A stretch of 62,880 nt of DNA from an uncultured Lachnospiraceae bacterium (GTDB taxonomy: Bacteria; Bacillota; Clostridia; Lachnospirales; Lachnospiraceae): the NCBI GenBank assembly GCA_910578645.1, contig CAJTQI010000014.1, positions 1 to 62,880 on the forward strand. Reading direction: 5' to 3'. Under the pieces are notes generated by a model. That model made no database searches and had not been told where the DNA came from. It saw nothing but the letters and a program-made list of their open reading frames with translations. Shown piece after piece: positions 35,172 to 43,259 of the stretch; position 1 is the first letter of the stretch; each line of letters begins with the position of its first letter. Position numbers and translations under genes: made by a program.

Positions 35172-35809
35172 GAATAGGACAAGTATACAGTCATCTGAAT
35201 GGTTTAGAATTTCTTATGGTACATAAGAAGAGACTATGGGATGAAATACAGGGCGCTATCCAGAAAGTTGATGCGAAGAAGGCTTTTGATAAAATCAGTA
35301 AAGAAAAAACTATGGTGGGGAGGATACTGTATTCCCCATCTAAATTAAATAAGCTTTTTAAAGCGGAGTTTTCTAAAAATTCATGGAATGAAGTAAGAAC
35401 GGCATATTTTGTAAATGAAGATTTACAGACAATAAGGGAAACGGTAGATATCAGGGATAAAGAAGTTCAGAAACAGGCTATTATTGACAGGGGGTTTACC
35501 GCTTTTAATACATATAACCAAGTTGATTTTGTGAAAGACAGGGTCGCTGTTGAGGTGCAGTTCGGGAAATATTTTTCTGTGCAGTATGACTTGCATGTGA
35601 AGCATACCTTTTTTTATGAACGAGGTGACATTGATGTGGGGATTGAGATAATTCCTATGCACAGTTTAATGTCCCAAATGTCCAGTGGCGTTGCCTGGTA
35701 CGAAAATGAATTAACCAATATTGTACGCGAAGGACGTTCAAACCCGTCGGTTCCAATTGTCTTGATAGGAGTTGAGCCAGAGCTTCCTGGTATAGTTCAG
35801 GCTAATTAG
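35168..35809 (+). CDS. BglII/BstYI-like type II restriction endonuclease
   Basis: About 213 residues from GTG 35168, overlapping the methyltransferase stop (GTGA). BglII is known to use Asp84, Glu93 and Gln95; here 'YNQVDFVKDRVAVEVQFGKYF' gives Asp120, Glu129 and Gln131 with identical spacing (9 and 2). The downstream 'DLHVKHTFFYERGDIDVGIEI' and 'GVAWYENEL' also fit the family. It would cut a GATC-core site if it follows BglII (AGATCT) or BstYI (RGATCY); the actual site is unknown. Alternative in-frame starts exist at 35108 and 35153. The stop codon lies inside a perfect palindrome. Confidence 0.8.
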   Translation: MRIGQVYSHLNGLEFLMVHKKRLWDEIQGAIQKVDAKKAFDKISKEKTMVGRILYSPSKLNKLFKAEFSKNSWNEVRTAYFVNEDLQTIRETVDIRDKEVQKQAIIDRGFTAFNTYNQVDFVKDRVAVEVQFGKYFSVQYDLHVKHTFFYERGDIDVGIEIIPMHSLMSQMSSGVAWYENELTNIVREGRSNPSVPIVLIGVEPELPGIVQAN

Positions 35810-35821
35810 CCTGAACTATAC
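35790..35821. repeat. Perfect 32-bp palindrome over the endonuclease stop codon
   Basis: Arms GTATAGTTCAGGCTAA and TTAGCCTGAACTATAC, 16 bp each, without loop or mismatch. TAG at 35807-35809 is the stop of the restriction gene. In RNA it would form a strong hairpin; no T-run follows, so mRNA 3'-end protection or a protein site is as likely as termination. Confidence 0.9.
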
Positions 35822-35862
35822 TAACCCATAAAGGCAGATAGAGGAAAATCTGGCTCTTAAAA

Positions 35863-35886
35863 TTGGCCAGACGGCCAACTTTTTTA
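35863..35886 (+). terminator. Terminator after the R-M operon
   Basis: TTGGCC-AGAC-GGCCAA followed by CTTTTTTATA. A near copy of the stem (TTGGCC-GCTG-GGCCAA plus seven T) is at 46886-46908. From about 35884 a divergent relative of the dispersed TATAGGAAATT repeat follows. Confidence 0.75.
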
Positions 35887-35964
35887 TATAGGAAATTTCC
35901 CGCTTATTCGAGTCCGCAACAAGTTTTCCGTAGGAATACTTATGAGCTCGCAAATTAACTTTTT

Positions 35965-36924
35965 TTAACGTGCCCCTTTATCATAAATCTCGCCCAAAGC
36001 CTTAGGCGCATGGTTTTTCTTGCTGAAGAAGACAAGCATGAGCAATGTGAGCACATAGGGCAGTACCATAACCAAATCCTGATAACTGCTGGGCATTTCT
36101 AATACTTTCACCAATTCATAGCCGCCGGAACGGGCGAAGCCGAACAACATGCAGGCGCCCAGAGTAGGCAGAATCTTCCAGTTACCAAAAATCAAGGCTG
36201 CGATGGCCAGATAGCCATACCCGGAGTAGATGTTGGACGAGAAGTTCGCCGAAATCGAATAGGCGAAACAGATGCCGCCCAAACCTGAGAGAGCGCCGGA
36301 GGCCATAACCGCAATGAGGCGTACTTTGCTTACTTCGATGCCTGCCGCATCCACTGCGTGGGGATTGTCACCGCAGGCGCGCAGATGCAGGCCGAACCGT
36401 GTCTTATATAAGATATACCATGCAGCCACCGCAATCAGCGCAATCACGATTTCAAAGGGGTACAGGTTCGTAAACACCGCGCCCAGAATGGGAATCCGGG
36501 ATAATACCGGCACTGTGATACGGGCGGAAACTCCCAGCACGAACTTGTTGGAAGCCGCGCCGAAGATGCTGGCATTGATTTGCTTGGTCATAAATTCCGT
36601 CAGTGCCATGGCGAGGATATTGATAACCACACCGCTGATTACTTGGTTCGCCTTAAATTTGATACAGAGCATGGCGTGGAGCAGAGAGAAAAGCATTCCG
36701 CCCAGGAAAGCAAACAACATCGCCAGGTAGAAAGGAACGGGTGAGTTGCCTGCAAAATATTGGGCGATGCTTACTGCAAACAATGCGCCGCAGAATGCAC
36801 CAAACCCCTGAAGTCCTTCGATGGCAAGGTTCGTGATGCCGCTTCGCTCGCAGTAAATTCCACCGATTGCCATGATAAACAATGGAAGGGCAAAAGATAA
36901 GCCGTCTATGATAATTGTGTTCAT
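35965..36924 (-). CDS. BMP-type nucleoside ABC importer permease 2
   Basis: A 319-residue BPD_transp_2 family permease ('ALPLFIMAIGGIYCERSGITNLAIEGLQGFGAF', 'GLHLRACGDNPHAVDAAGIEVSKVRLIAVMASGALSGLGG'). It has eight or more transmembrane segments and pairs with the permease encoded at 36921-38051, whose stop it overlaps by 4 bases. The family (NupQ/YufQ) imports nucleosides or purine-like compounds. It is the last gene of the operon, transcribed leftwards toward the R-M genes. Confidence 0.9.
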   Translation of the reverse strand: MNTIIIDGLSFALPLFIMAIGGIYCERSGITNLAIEGLQGFGAFCGALFAVSIAQYFAGNSPVPFYLAMLFAFLGGMLFSLLHAMLCIKFKANQVISGVVINILAMALTEFMTKQINASIFGAASNKFVLGVSARITVPVLSRIPILGAVFTNLYPFEIVIALIAVAAWYILYKTRFGLHLRACGDNPHAVDAAGIEVSKVRLIAVMASGALSGLGGICFAYSISANFSSNIYSGYGYLAIAALIFGNWKILPTLGACMLFGFARSGGYELVKVLEMPSSYQDLVMVLPYVLTLLMLVFFSKKNHAPKALGEIYDKGAR

Positions 36925-38051
36925 TTATTCCAGTCCTCCTTCCATCGATTGACTTTATATTTTACAAAAGCGCCGCAGGCGGAAAACAGTAGTATGATGC
37001 CGGTTATGGCGGAGGCAATCTCAGCCTGTACGCCGGAGGTGGAGCTCATGTAGGTACTTCCTTTCGAGATGACTGTAATCAGGAAGGAAGAGAAAACAAT
37101 GCCGATAGGAGAGCTGTTACCAAGCAGCGCCACGGCGATAGCGTCATAGCCTGTGCTGACAAGTACCTTGGGCTGGATGGAAGCGAAATATCCCATGTAG
37201 TAGGTGACGCCTGCAAGACCCGCAAACCCGCCGGAGAGCATCATGGCAAGCACGCGGGTGCGGCCTACCTGGATACCGGCGTATTCGGCGGCGCGTATAC
37301 TGCTTCCCACGGCCTTAATTTCAAATCCCAGCGTCGTCTTTCCCAGGAGGAAAGCGGTGACGGCGATTCCAACGGCAGCTAACAGGATGCCCAGGGGGAT
37401 ATCCATCTTGTAGTCTCCGATAACTACATCCACCAGGGTCAGCCTTCCAGCCGCACCCACATTCTTAGATTGTCTGGAGACCGGGTCTACATAGAATGTA
37501 TTGATGAGGAAGCTTATGACATTCTGGAAAATATAGTTGAACATGATAGTGGAAACAACTTCATTGATGTTGAAGCGGTGTTTCAAATAGCCCACCAATG
37601 CGCCTGCAAGAGCGCCGATGATAAATCCGATAATGATAGTTAAGGGTTTTGCAATAACCGCGGAAAGGTCAGAGTAGCCGATTAGGATGGTGGCGGTAAA
37701 TCCTGCCGCAAGCATCTGCCCTGAAACCCCGATGTTGAACAAGCCTGCCCGCAGGGCAATGAGTACTGCAAGGGCTGCGAAAAGCATGGGCGTCAGCGCG
37801 TTTAAGAAACTGGTGAAATCGGTAATCATGCCTTTGTGCCCCGCATAGGAAGCTTTTGGCGCCAGGCCGGAGCCTTGGAGCAGGTTATAATATGCCCCAA
37901 AGGGGTTGCTGCCAAGCAGTGCGATGATGATAATGCCGAAAATCAGGCTTAAGATAATCGTAAAGACAGGAATCATATAGGATTGCCTTTTCTCATGCCC
38001 GATGGTCTGAAGGATTAGTTTATGTAGCACATTGTTTTTACTTTTTTTCAT
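36921..38051 (-). CDS. BMP-type nucleoside ABC importer permease 1
   Basis: A 376-residue permease of the NupP/YufP type. A cytoplasmic N-terminus is followed by a first membrane span ('IPVFTIILSLIFGIIIIALLGSNPFGAY'), then 'FAALAVLIALRAGLFNIGVSGQMLAAGF' and 'FEIKAVGSSIRAAEYAGIQVGRTRVLAMMLSGGFAGLAG'. It overlaps the ATPase gene by 14 bases and the second permease by 4, indicating a tightly coupled operon. Together with the ATPase and the BMP lipoprotein it forms a complete importer, probably for nucleosides. Confidence 0.9.
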   Translation of the reverse strand: MKKSKNNVLHKLILQTIGHEKRQSYMIPVFTIILSLIFGIIIIALLGSNPFGAYYNLLQGSGLAPKASYAGHKGMITDFTSFLNALTPMLFAALAVLIALRAGLFNIGVSGQMLAAGFTATILIGYSDLSAVIAKPLTIIIGFIIGALAGALVGYLKHRFNINEVVSTIMFNYIFQNVISFLINTFYVDPVSRQSKNVGAAGRLTLVDVVIGDYKMDIPLGILLAAVGIAVTAFLLGKTTLGFEIKAVGSSIRAAEYAGIQVGRTRVLAMMLSGGFAGLAGVTYYMGYFASIQPKVLVSTGYDAIAVALLGNSSPIGIVFSSFLITVISKGSTYMSSTSGVQAEIASAITGIILLFSACGAFVKYKVNRWKEDWNK

Positions 38052-39582
38052 GTCGTCCTCCTACTCCCATCATAAATTCACCGACTTCGGACGGTGTGAG
38101 TGTCCTGGCATCGGCAATTTTCTGGATTGCTCCATTGTAGATAACGCCGATTGTATCTGCCAGGTTCATGACTTCGTCCAGTTCCAGGGAGATTAACAGA
38201 ATGGCTTTGCCTTTGCTGCGCTCCCCGATAATCTGCTTATGGATATTTTCTATGGCGCCTATATCAAGCCCTCTGGTAGGCTGTACGAAGATGGTGAGAG
38301 AGGAACCAAGTTCAATCTCTCTGGCGATGATGGCTTTCTGTTGGTTTCCGCCGCTCATGGAACGGACAACCGTGTCATTGCCCTGGCTGCTTCGGATGTC
38401 ATATTTATCGATAAGCTGTTCTCCGTAGGAGGTGAATTTGTCGCCGTCAATGACACCCTTGTGGGAAAAAGGCTCTTCAAAATAACTTTTCAGGGCCAGG
38501 TTGTCGGAGAGGGTAAAGTCCATCACAAGCCCTACGTTGTGGCGGTCTTCCGGTATGTAGGAGATGCCCGCCAGGTTTCTTTTCCTGATGGAGTAGGCAG
38601 TGATATCGGTGCCGTTTAACGTGACAGTGCCGGAACTTGGCTTCATCAACCCGGCAATGGCGTCCGCAAGCTCAATCTGGCCGTTGCCGGACACACCTGC
38701 GACCACGAAGATTTCACCTTCTCTGACGGAGAAAGAGACGTCCTTAACCACTTCATATTTGTCCTCGTTGCGGACGGTAAGGTGTTCCACCCGAAGCACT
38801 TCTTTGCCGTATTTTGGCTCCGGCTTGTCCACCGTAAAGCTTACTTCACGTCCCACCATCATGTTTGCCATTGTCTTTGTGTCCGTGGTTGCCACGTCCA
38901 GCACGTCAATCAGCTTACCCCGGCAGAGAATGGCGCAACGGTCAGCAATTTTCTTGATTTCTTCCAGTTTGTGCGTAATCAGGATAATGGTTTTGCCATC
39001 GTCCCGGAGACTGCGGATAATCTCTAAGAGGAATTCGATTTCCTGCGGAGTTAACACGGCGGTAGGCTCGTCAAAAATCAGGATTTCCGCTTCCCTGTAG
39101 AGCATCTTTAAGATTTCAACACGCTGCTGCATGGAAACGTTGACTTGTTCGATTACTTTGGTGGGTTCCACTTCCAAGCCAAATTTGCGGGAGAGGGCAA
39201 GAATATCTTCGTTGGCTTTCTTAAGGTCTACCGATTTGAAGATACCCAATGTTTTCTTCACAGGTTCCATGCCCATAATGATATTTTCTGCGATGGTATA
39301 GTTGCTTACCAGTTTAAAATGCTGATGGACCATACCGATATTCAGTTTCGTTGCGTGGTTGGGGGATTGAATTTTCACTTTCTCGCCGCGGATGATGATT
39401 TCGCCTTCGTCCGGTTCATACATTCCAAAGAGCATACTCATCAAGGTAGATTTGCCTGCGCCGTTCTCACCTAAAAGAGCGTAGATTTCGCCCTTTTTCA
39501 CCTGGATGGACACGTCGTCGTTGGCTACAATACCGGGAAACCGCTTCGTGATGTGATTCATCTCAATAATGTAATCTGACAT
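38038..39582 (-). CDS. BMP-type nucleoside ABC importer ATPase (tandem domains)
   Basis: A 514-residue ATPase with two nucleotide-binding domains. Domain 1 has Walker A 'LGENGAGKSTLMSMLFG', signature 'VSMQQRVEILK' (a degenerate LSGGQ, usual in this family) and 'LIFDEPTAVLTPQE'. Domain 2 has 'VAGVSGNGQIELADAIAG' (degenerate Walker A), 'SMSGGNQQKAIIARE' and 'FVQPTRGLDIGA'. I start at ATG 39582, which has AAAGAAAGG upstream and gives the normal length. The frame continues to 39762, but the added 60 residues run through a terminator hairpin. Confidence 0.93.
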   Translation of the reverse strand: MSDYIIEMNHITKRFPGIVANDDVSIQVKKGEIYALLGENGAGKSTLMSMLFGMYEPDEGEIIIRGEKVKIQSPNHATKLNIGMVHQHFKLVSNYTIAENIIMGMEPVKKTLGIFKSVDLKKANEDILALSRKFGLEVEPTKVIEQVNVSMQQRVEILKMLYREAEILIFDEPTAVLTPQEIEFLLEIIRSLRDDGKTIILITHKLEEIKKIADRCAILCRGKLIDVLDVATTDTKTMANMMVGREVSFTVDKPEPKYGKEVLRVEHLTVRNEDKYEVVKDVSFSVREGEIFVVAGVSGNGQIELADAIAGLMKPSSGTVTLNGTDITAYSIRKRNLAGISYIPEDRHNVGLVMDFTLSDNLALKSYFEEPFSHKGVIDGDKFTSYGEQLIDKYDIRSSQGNDTVVRSMSGGNQQKAIIAREIELGSSLTIFVQPTRGLDIGAIENIHKQIIGERSKGKAILLISLELDEVMNLADTIGVIYNGAIQKIADARTLTPSEVGEFMMGVGGRHEKK

Positions 39583-39655
39583 GCGTTGGCCTTTCTTTGC
39601 TGTATAGTAGTTTGAAAAATAAATGCTTCTATCTATAGAATAAAGCAAAATAAAA

Positions 39656-39687
39656 AAGGCTGCAAGGGATTTTTCCCTTACAGCCTT
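39656..39687 (-). terminator. Partial terminator between BMP lipoprotein and ATPase genes
   Basis: AAGGCTGCAAGGG pairs with CCCTTACAGCCTT (one mismatch) around a T-rich loop. On the minus strand TTTTTTATTTT follows the stem. It likely stops most transcripts after the abundant binding protein while letting some proceed to the transporter. Confidence 0.75.
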
Positions 39688-39710
39688 GTGGGTTGTTATT
39701 TTGAGATACG

Positions 39711-39839
39711 GCAAGAATGTACGCGTAAGCGACATTCCTGTGAAGCTATCGTCATTAGCCATATCATAATGTAGAGGTATACAGCAAGAATGTACGCGTA
39801 AGCGACATTCTTGCGAAGATACCGCGTAGCGGTATCTTC
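39711..39839. repeat. 27-bp direct repeats and hairpins downstream of the BMP gene
   Basis: The 27-bp unit beginning GCAAGAATGTACGCGTAAGC occurs identically at 39711-39737 and 39784-39810. Each contains GAATGT/ACATTC, and the second copy extends to a 10-bp stem. A further perfect stem, GAAGATACCGC-GTA-GCGGTATCTTC, is at 39815-39839 next to the BMP stop codon. The segment CATAATGTAG before the second unit recurs at 46834 before a similar hairpin. Confidence 0.75.
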
Positions 39840-39841
39840 AC

Positions 39842-41092
39842 CTACCAGGTGAAATCTTCCGGTGTCGTACCAAAGTTAGAGGCAGGAACGATAGAACCGG
39901 ATTTTACCAATTCGTAAGCCGCATCAATCTTGGAGATTGTGTCTGCGGATAACTGGCATCTGCCTTCAGCATTTACATAGCCTGTGGAATCGGTGTCTGC
40001 CTGCAATGTTACGTTGCCGCCTTTGAAGGAACCGTCCACAACGGCATTCAGAGCACGCTCAACATTCAGATGCATTACTTTCAGTGCGGAAGTAAGCACG
40101 ACATTGGAGTCGCCGTTTGCACCGTCATCATACTGGTCTACGTCACAGCCGATGAATTTTACGCCTTCAGCTTCTTTTACGGCTGTCAGGACACCGTTGC
40201 CGGATGCGCCTGCCGCAACGAAGATGGTGTCTACGCCCTCAGCGATAAGTGCGTTGCCCACAACTTTACCGGTTGCCTCGTCTGCGAAAGAGCCGATATA
40301 GTTACCGCCTACATTGGCGCCTGTTACGTCTGTACCTGCATAGGAAGCAAGTTCTACCAATTCAACGTTGGTGCCTTCTGTCTCATTGACATATTTTACA
40401 CCACACTCGAAACCATACTGATAGTTTACGTTGGAAGGATATGCGATACCGTTTACAACTGCTACCTTGCCGGTGGTTGTCTCAAGAGCGGCCGCCATAC
40501 CTGCGAAGAAACCGGACTCCTGCTCAGCGAAGCACATAGCGTAGATATTGTCTACTTCTACTTCATTGCCTTCTGCGTCGGAAGGGAATGAGTCAACCAG
40601 GATGAATTTTACGTCAGGGTTTTCCTGTGCGATGGTGGAAATGCCTGCGAACTGGAAACCGCAGCATACGATAACATCATAATCGGCTACGATATCAGCG
40701 ACTGCCTGTACGGCTGCCGTTACGTCGCCTGTCGTCTCCTGTACAGGTTTTACGGTACAGTCAGGATGGCTCTCGATAAATGTCAGGATACCATTGTAGT
40801 TATCCTCGTTAAAAGAACCGTCGTCTACGCCGGACGGGCTGCTGACAATGGCAATCTTGAGCGCTGCGCCGTCAGTGCTTTCAGTTTCAGCCGCTGCATC
40901 GTCGGTTGTTTCTGTTTCTGCTGCCTCGTCAGTGCTTTCGCTTTCTGCCTCCGTTGCACTCTCCGGCGCGTCTGTTGCTGTGTCTTCTGTTGCTGCTTCA
41001 TCTGTGGAAGGCTGGGCATTGTTGTTACCGCAGCCGAATAAGGAAAGCGCCATAACAGAAGAAAGAACAAGTGCTAATACTTTCTTTTTCAT
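39842..41092 (-). CDS. BMP-family nucleoside-binding lipoprotein
   Basis: A 416-residue lipoprotein. The signal 'MKKKVLALVLSSVMALSLFGCGN' has Cys near residue 21, followed by an acidic Thr/Glu/Ala linker of about 50 residues. The BMP core starts 'LKIAIVSSPSGVDDGSFNEDNYNGI', the hallmark of purine-nucleoside-binding PnrA/BmpA proteins; 'GFFAGMAAALETTTGKVAVVNG' follows. It captures substrate for the importer genes downstream. AGAGGAG precedes the ATG. A candidate promoter upstream on this strand is TTGCTT-N17-TAATAT (about 41188-41216). No purine riboswitch was recognised. Confidence 0.92.
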   Translation of the reverse strand: MKKKVLALVLSSVMALSLFGCGNNNAQPSTDEAATEDTATDAPESATEAESESTDEAAETETTDDAAAETESTDGAALKIAIVSSPSGVDDGSFNEDNYNGILTFIESHPDCTVKPVQETTGDVTAAVQAVADIVADYDVIVCCGFQFAGISTIAQENPDVKFILVDSFPSDAEGNEVEVDNIYAMCFAEQESGFFAGMAAALETTTGKVAVVNGIAYPSNVNYQYGFECGVKYVNETEGTNVELVELASYAGTDVTGANVGGNYIGSFADEATGKVVGNALIAEGVDTIFVAAGASGNGVLTAVKEAEGVKFIGCDVDQYDDGANGDSNVVLTSALKVMHLNVERALNAVVDGSFKGGNVTLQADTDSTGYVNAEGRCQLSADTISKIDAAYELVKSGSIVPASNFGTTPEDFTW

Positions 41093-41337
41093 AATGAATA
41101 TTCTCCTCTCTTATGTGGGGTGGCATGTCCTTTATTTTCCATTACAAAAAAACAAATGTCCAATAAAGAAGAGCCCTTCATGTTTTTTTATATTAGCATT
41201 GCTATTGCATAAAAGCAACTTCTATTTTTCATAAAAGTATGACAAATTGCATAGGATTTTTCAGCCAAATATGCCAGTAAGTATTAGGATGTGAAAAGGG
41301 GTATTAAAAAACTCTTGTGAATTTTCTGTGTTCTTTC

Positions 41338-41367
41338 TTGACATAAAAATTTATTTGAATAATGATA
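41338..41367 (+). promoter_or_regulatory. Candidate promoter of the ABC exporter operon
   Basis: TTGACA at 41338-41343 with AATGATAT about 17-19 bp downstream. Transcription would begin near 41373, just before the inverted repeat GCCATGC (41382-41388) / GCATGGC (41412-41418), which encloses the start codon of the putative leader peptide. Confidence 0.5.
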
Positions 41368-41413
41368 TAAAAGTAACTTATGCCATGCGTACTAGTATAA
41401 GGCTAATAAAGGC

Positions 41414-41464
41414 ATGGCTGTCTATACTTTGGGGACTACGGAAAGATTTCTTTTTAAAATGTAG
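41414..41464 (+). CDS. Putative 16-residue leader peptide of the ABC exporter
   Basis: ATG 41414 opens MAVYTLGTTERFLFKM, stop TAG 41462-41464, 43 bases before the exporter start. AAAGG is only two bases upstream, and the start codon lies within a 7-bp stem (41382-41388 with 41412-41418). A second stem within and after the frame is possible (GGACTAC near 41433 with GTAGTTATCC). In Bacillus subtilis the homologous bmrCD genes are controlled by a translated leader (bmrB) with ribosome-mediated attenuation. The same logic is inferred here. Coding status is not proven. Confidence 0.45.
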   Translation: MAVYTLGTTERFLFKM

Positions 41465-41507
41465 TTATCCGGGGTGTCTATAACAAGGAAAGGGGTTGGT
41501 AATAAAT

Positions 41508-43259
41508 ATGATTAAGACATTGGCGGCACAGATTAAGGAATTTAAGAAAGAATCCATTCTGACGCCTATTTTTATGGTTTTGGAGGTTATTTTTGAGACG
41601 CTGATTCCTCTCCTGATGGCTTCCATCATCGACCAGGGGGTGGAAGCGGGAAACATGAGACATATCTATGTTATAGGTGTTTTCATGGTAGGGGCGGCAT
41701 TGTGCGGTCTGTTCTGCGGTATTATGGGAGGTAAATTTGGCGCCAGGGCCTCCACAGGATTTGCCAGAAACATACGCCAAGCGATGTTTGATAACATACA
41801 GACTTTTTCCTTCTCCAATCTGGATAAGTTCAGTACGGCGGGACTGGTGACGAGGCTGACTACGGATGTGACGAATATCCAGATGGCTTACCAGATGGTT
41901 CTGCGTATCTGTTTCCGCGCGCCTATCAGTATGGTTTGTGCCATGTCCATGGCGTATTTTATCAATGCAAAGCTTGCCACGGTATATCTGGTGGCGCTTA
42001 TTTTGCTTGGGTTTGTGCTTTTCTTCATTATTAAAAGGGCCATGAAATATTTCCAGATGGCTTTCCCGAAATACGATGAGTTGAATGCCTCCGTGCAGGA
42101 GAACGTCAGCGCAATCCGTGTGGTCAAGGCCTATGTCAGGGAAGAGTATGAGACATCCAAGCTTAAGAAGGCTAGCCAGGGTATCTATGATATTTTTTTG
42201 AAGGCGGAGAAACATGTGGTACTGAACATGCCGGTTATGCAATTCACGGTCTACGCGTGTATCCTGTTAATCAGTTGGATGGGAGCCAGGATGATTGTGC
42301 AAAGTACGCTCACCACAGGGGAGCTGATGAGTCTGATGGCCTACTGCATGAACATATTGATGAGCCTGATGATGGTAGCGATGATTTTTGTCATGATGAG
42401 TATGAGTATTGCCAGCGCAGAGCGTATCAGTGAAGTGCTGAATGAAAAGAGTGACTTGTCCAATCCGCAAAATCCGGTATACGATGTGCCAAATGGTGAG
42501 ATTGCATTTTGCCATGTGGATTTTTCCTATTATAAAGACAAAGAAAAGGCGGTTCTGCGTGATATTGATTTGAAAATAAAGTCCGGTGAGACGGTGGGTA
42601 TTATAGGAGGAACAGGCAGCTCTAAGACCAGCTTGGTCAATCTGATTAGCCGTCTGTATGATGTGACTTCCGGCTCGGTGATGGTAGGCGGACATGATGT
42701 GCGGGAGTATGATATGGAAAGCCTGCGCAATCAGGTGGCGGTAGTATTGCAGAAAAACGTGCTCTTTTCAGGAACTATCCTGGAGAACCTGCGTTGGGGC
42801 GATGCAGAGGCCAGTGAGGAAGAATGTAAGCGCGCGTGCAGGCTGGCATGTGCGGATGAGTTTATCGAGAAAATGCCGGAAGGCTACAACACATACATAG
42901 AGCAGGGCGGTTCCAACGTGTCCGGCGGGCAAAAACAGCGTCTGTGCATCGCAAGAGCGCTGCTTAAAAAGCCCAAGGTGCTTATCTTGGATGACAGCAC
43001 CAGTGCGGTGGATACGGCCACGGATGCGAAAATCCGCAAAGCTTTTGCAGAAGAGATTCCGGATACCACGAAGCTGATTATTGCCCAGCGCGTATCGAGC
43101 GTGCAGCACGCGGACCACATTATTGTCATGGAGGACGGGTGCGTAGACGGATACGGAACCCATGAAGAACTGTTGCGGGATAATGAAATATATAGGGAAG
43201 TGTATGAGTCCCAGACAAGCGGCGGTGGTGATTTTGATGAAAAGGCAGGTGATGATTGA
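41508..43259 (+). CDS. Heterodimeric ABC exporter, degenerate-site subunit (BmrC-like)
   Basis: A 583-residue half-transporter: six-helix exporter domain, then ATPase. Walker A is 'GGTGSSKTSLVNL' (the usual GxGKS/T reads GSSKT). The signature 'VSGGQKQRLCIARAL' is canonical. Walker B 'LILDDSTSAVD' has Asp in place of the catalytic Glu, so this subunit supplies the degenerate site, as in BmrCD and TM287/288. I prefer ATG 41508 over TTG 41496; the AAAGGGG site lies between them and the leader. The partner gene starts within the stop (TGATG). Likely drug or lipid export. Confidence 0.9.
   Translation: MIKTLAAQIKEFKKESILTPIFMVLEVIFETLIPLLMASIIDQGVEAGNMRHIYVIGVFMVGAALCGLFCGIMGGKFGARASTGFARNIRQAMFDNIQTFSFSNLDKFSTAGLVTRLTTDVTNIQMAYQMVLRICFRAPISMVCAMSMAYFINAKLATVYLVALILLGFVLFFIIKRAMKYFQMAFPKYDELNASVQENVSAIRVVKAYVREEYETSKLKKASQGIYDIFLKAEKHVVLNMPVMQFTVYACILLISWMGARMIVQSTLTTGELMSLMAYCMNILMSLMMVAMIFVMMSMSIASAERISEVLNEKSDLSNPQNPVYDVPNGEIAFCHVDFSYYKDKEKAVLRDIDLKIKSGETVGIIGGTGSSKTSLVNLISRLYDVTSGSVMVGGHDVREYDMESLRNQVAVVLQKNVLFSGTILENLRWGDAEASEEECKRACRLACADEFIEKMPEGYNTYIEQGGSNVSGGQKQRLCIARALLKKPKVLILDDSTSAVDTATDAKIRKAFAEEIPDTTKLIIAQRVSSVQHADHIIVMEDGCVDGYGTHEELLRDNEIYREVYESQTSGGGDFDEKAGDD

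Noticed and set aside
39583..39762. 60-residue N-terminal extension of the BMP importer ATPase
   Set aside because: It would translate through a terminator hairpin; ATG 39582 gives the normal family length.
41093..41337. Purine riboswitch upstream of the BMP operon
   Set aside because: The conserved purine-aptamer loops could not be found on the minus strand.
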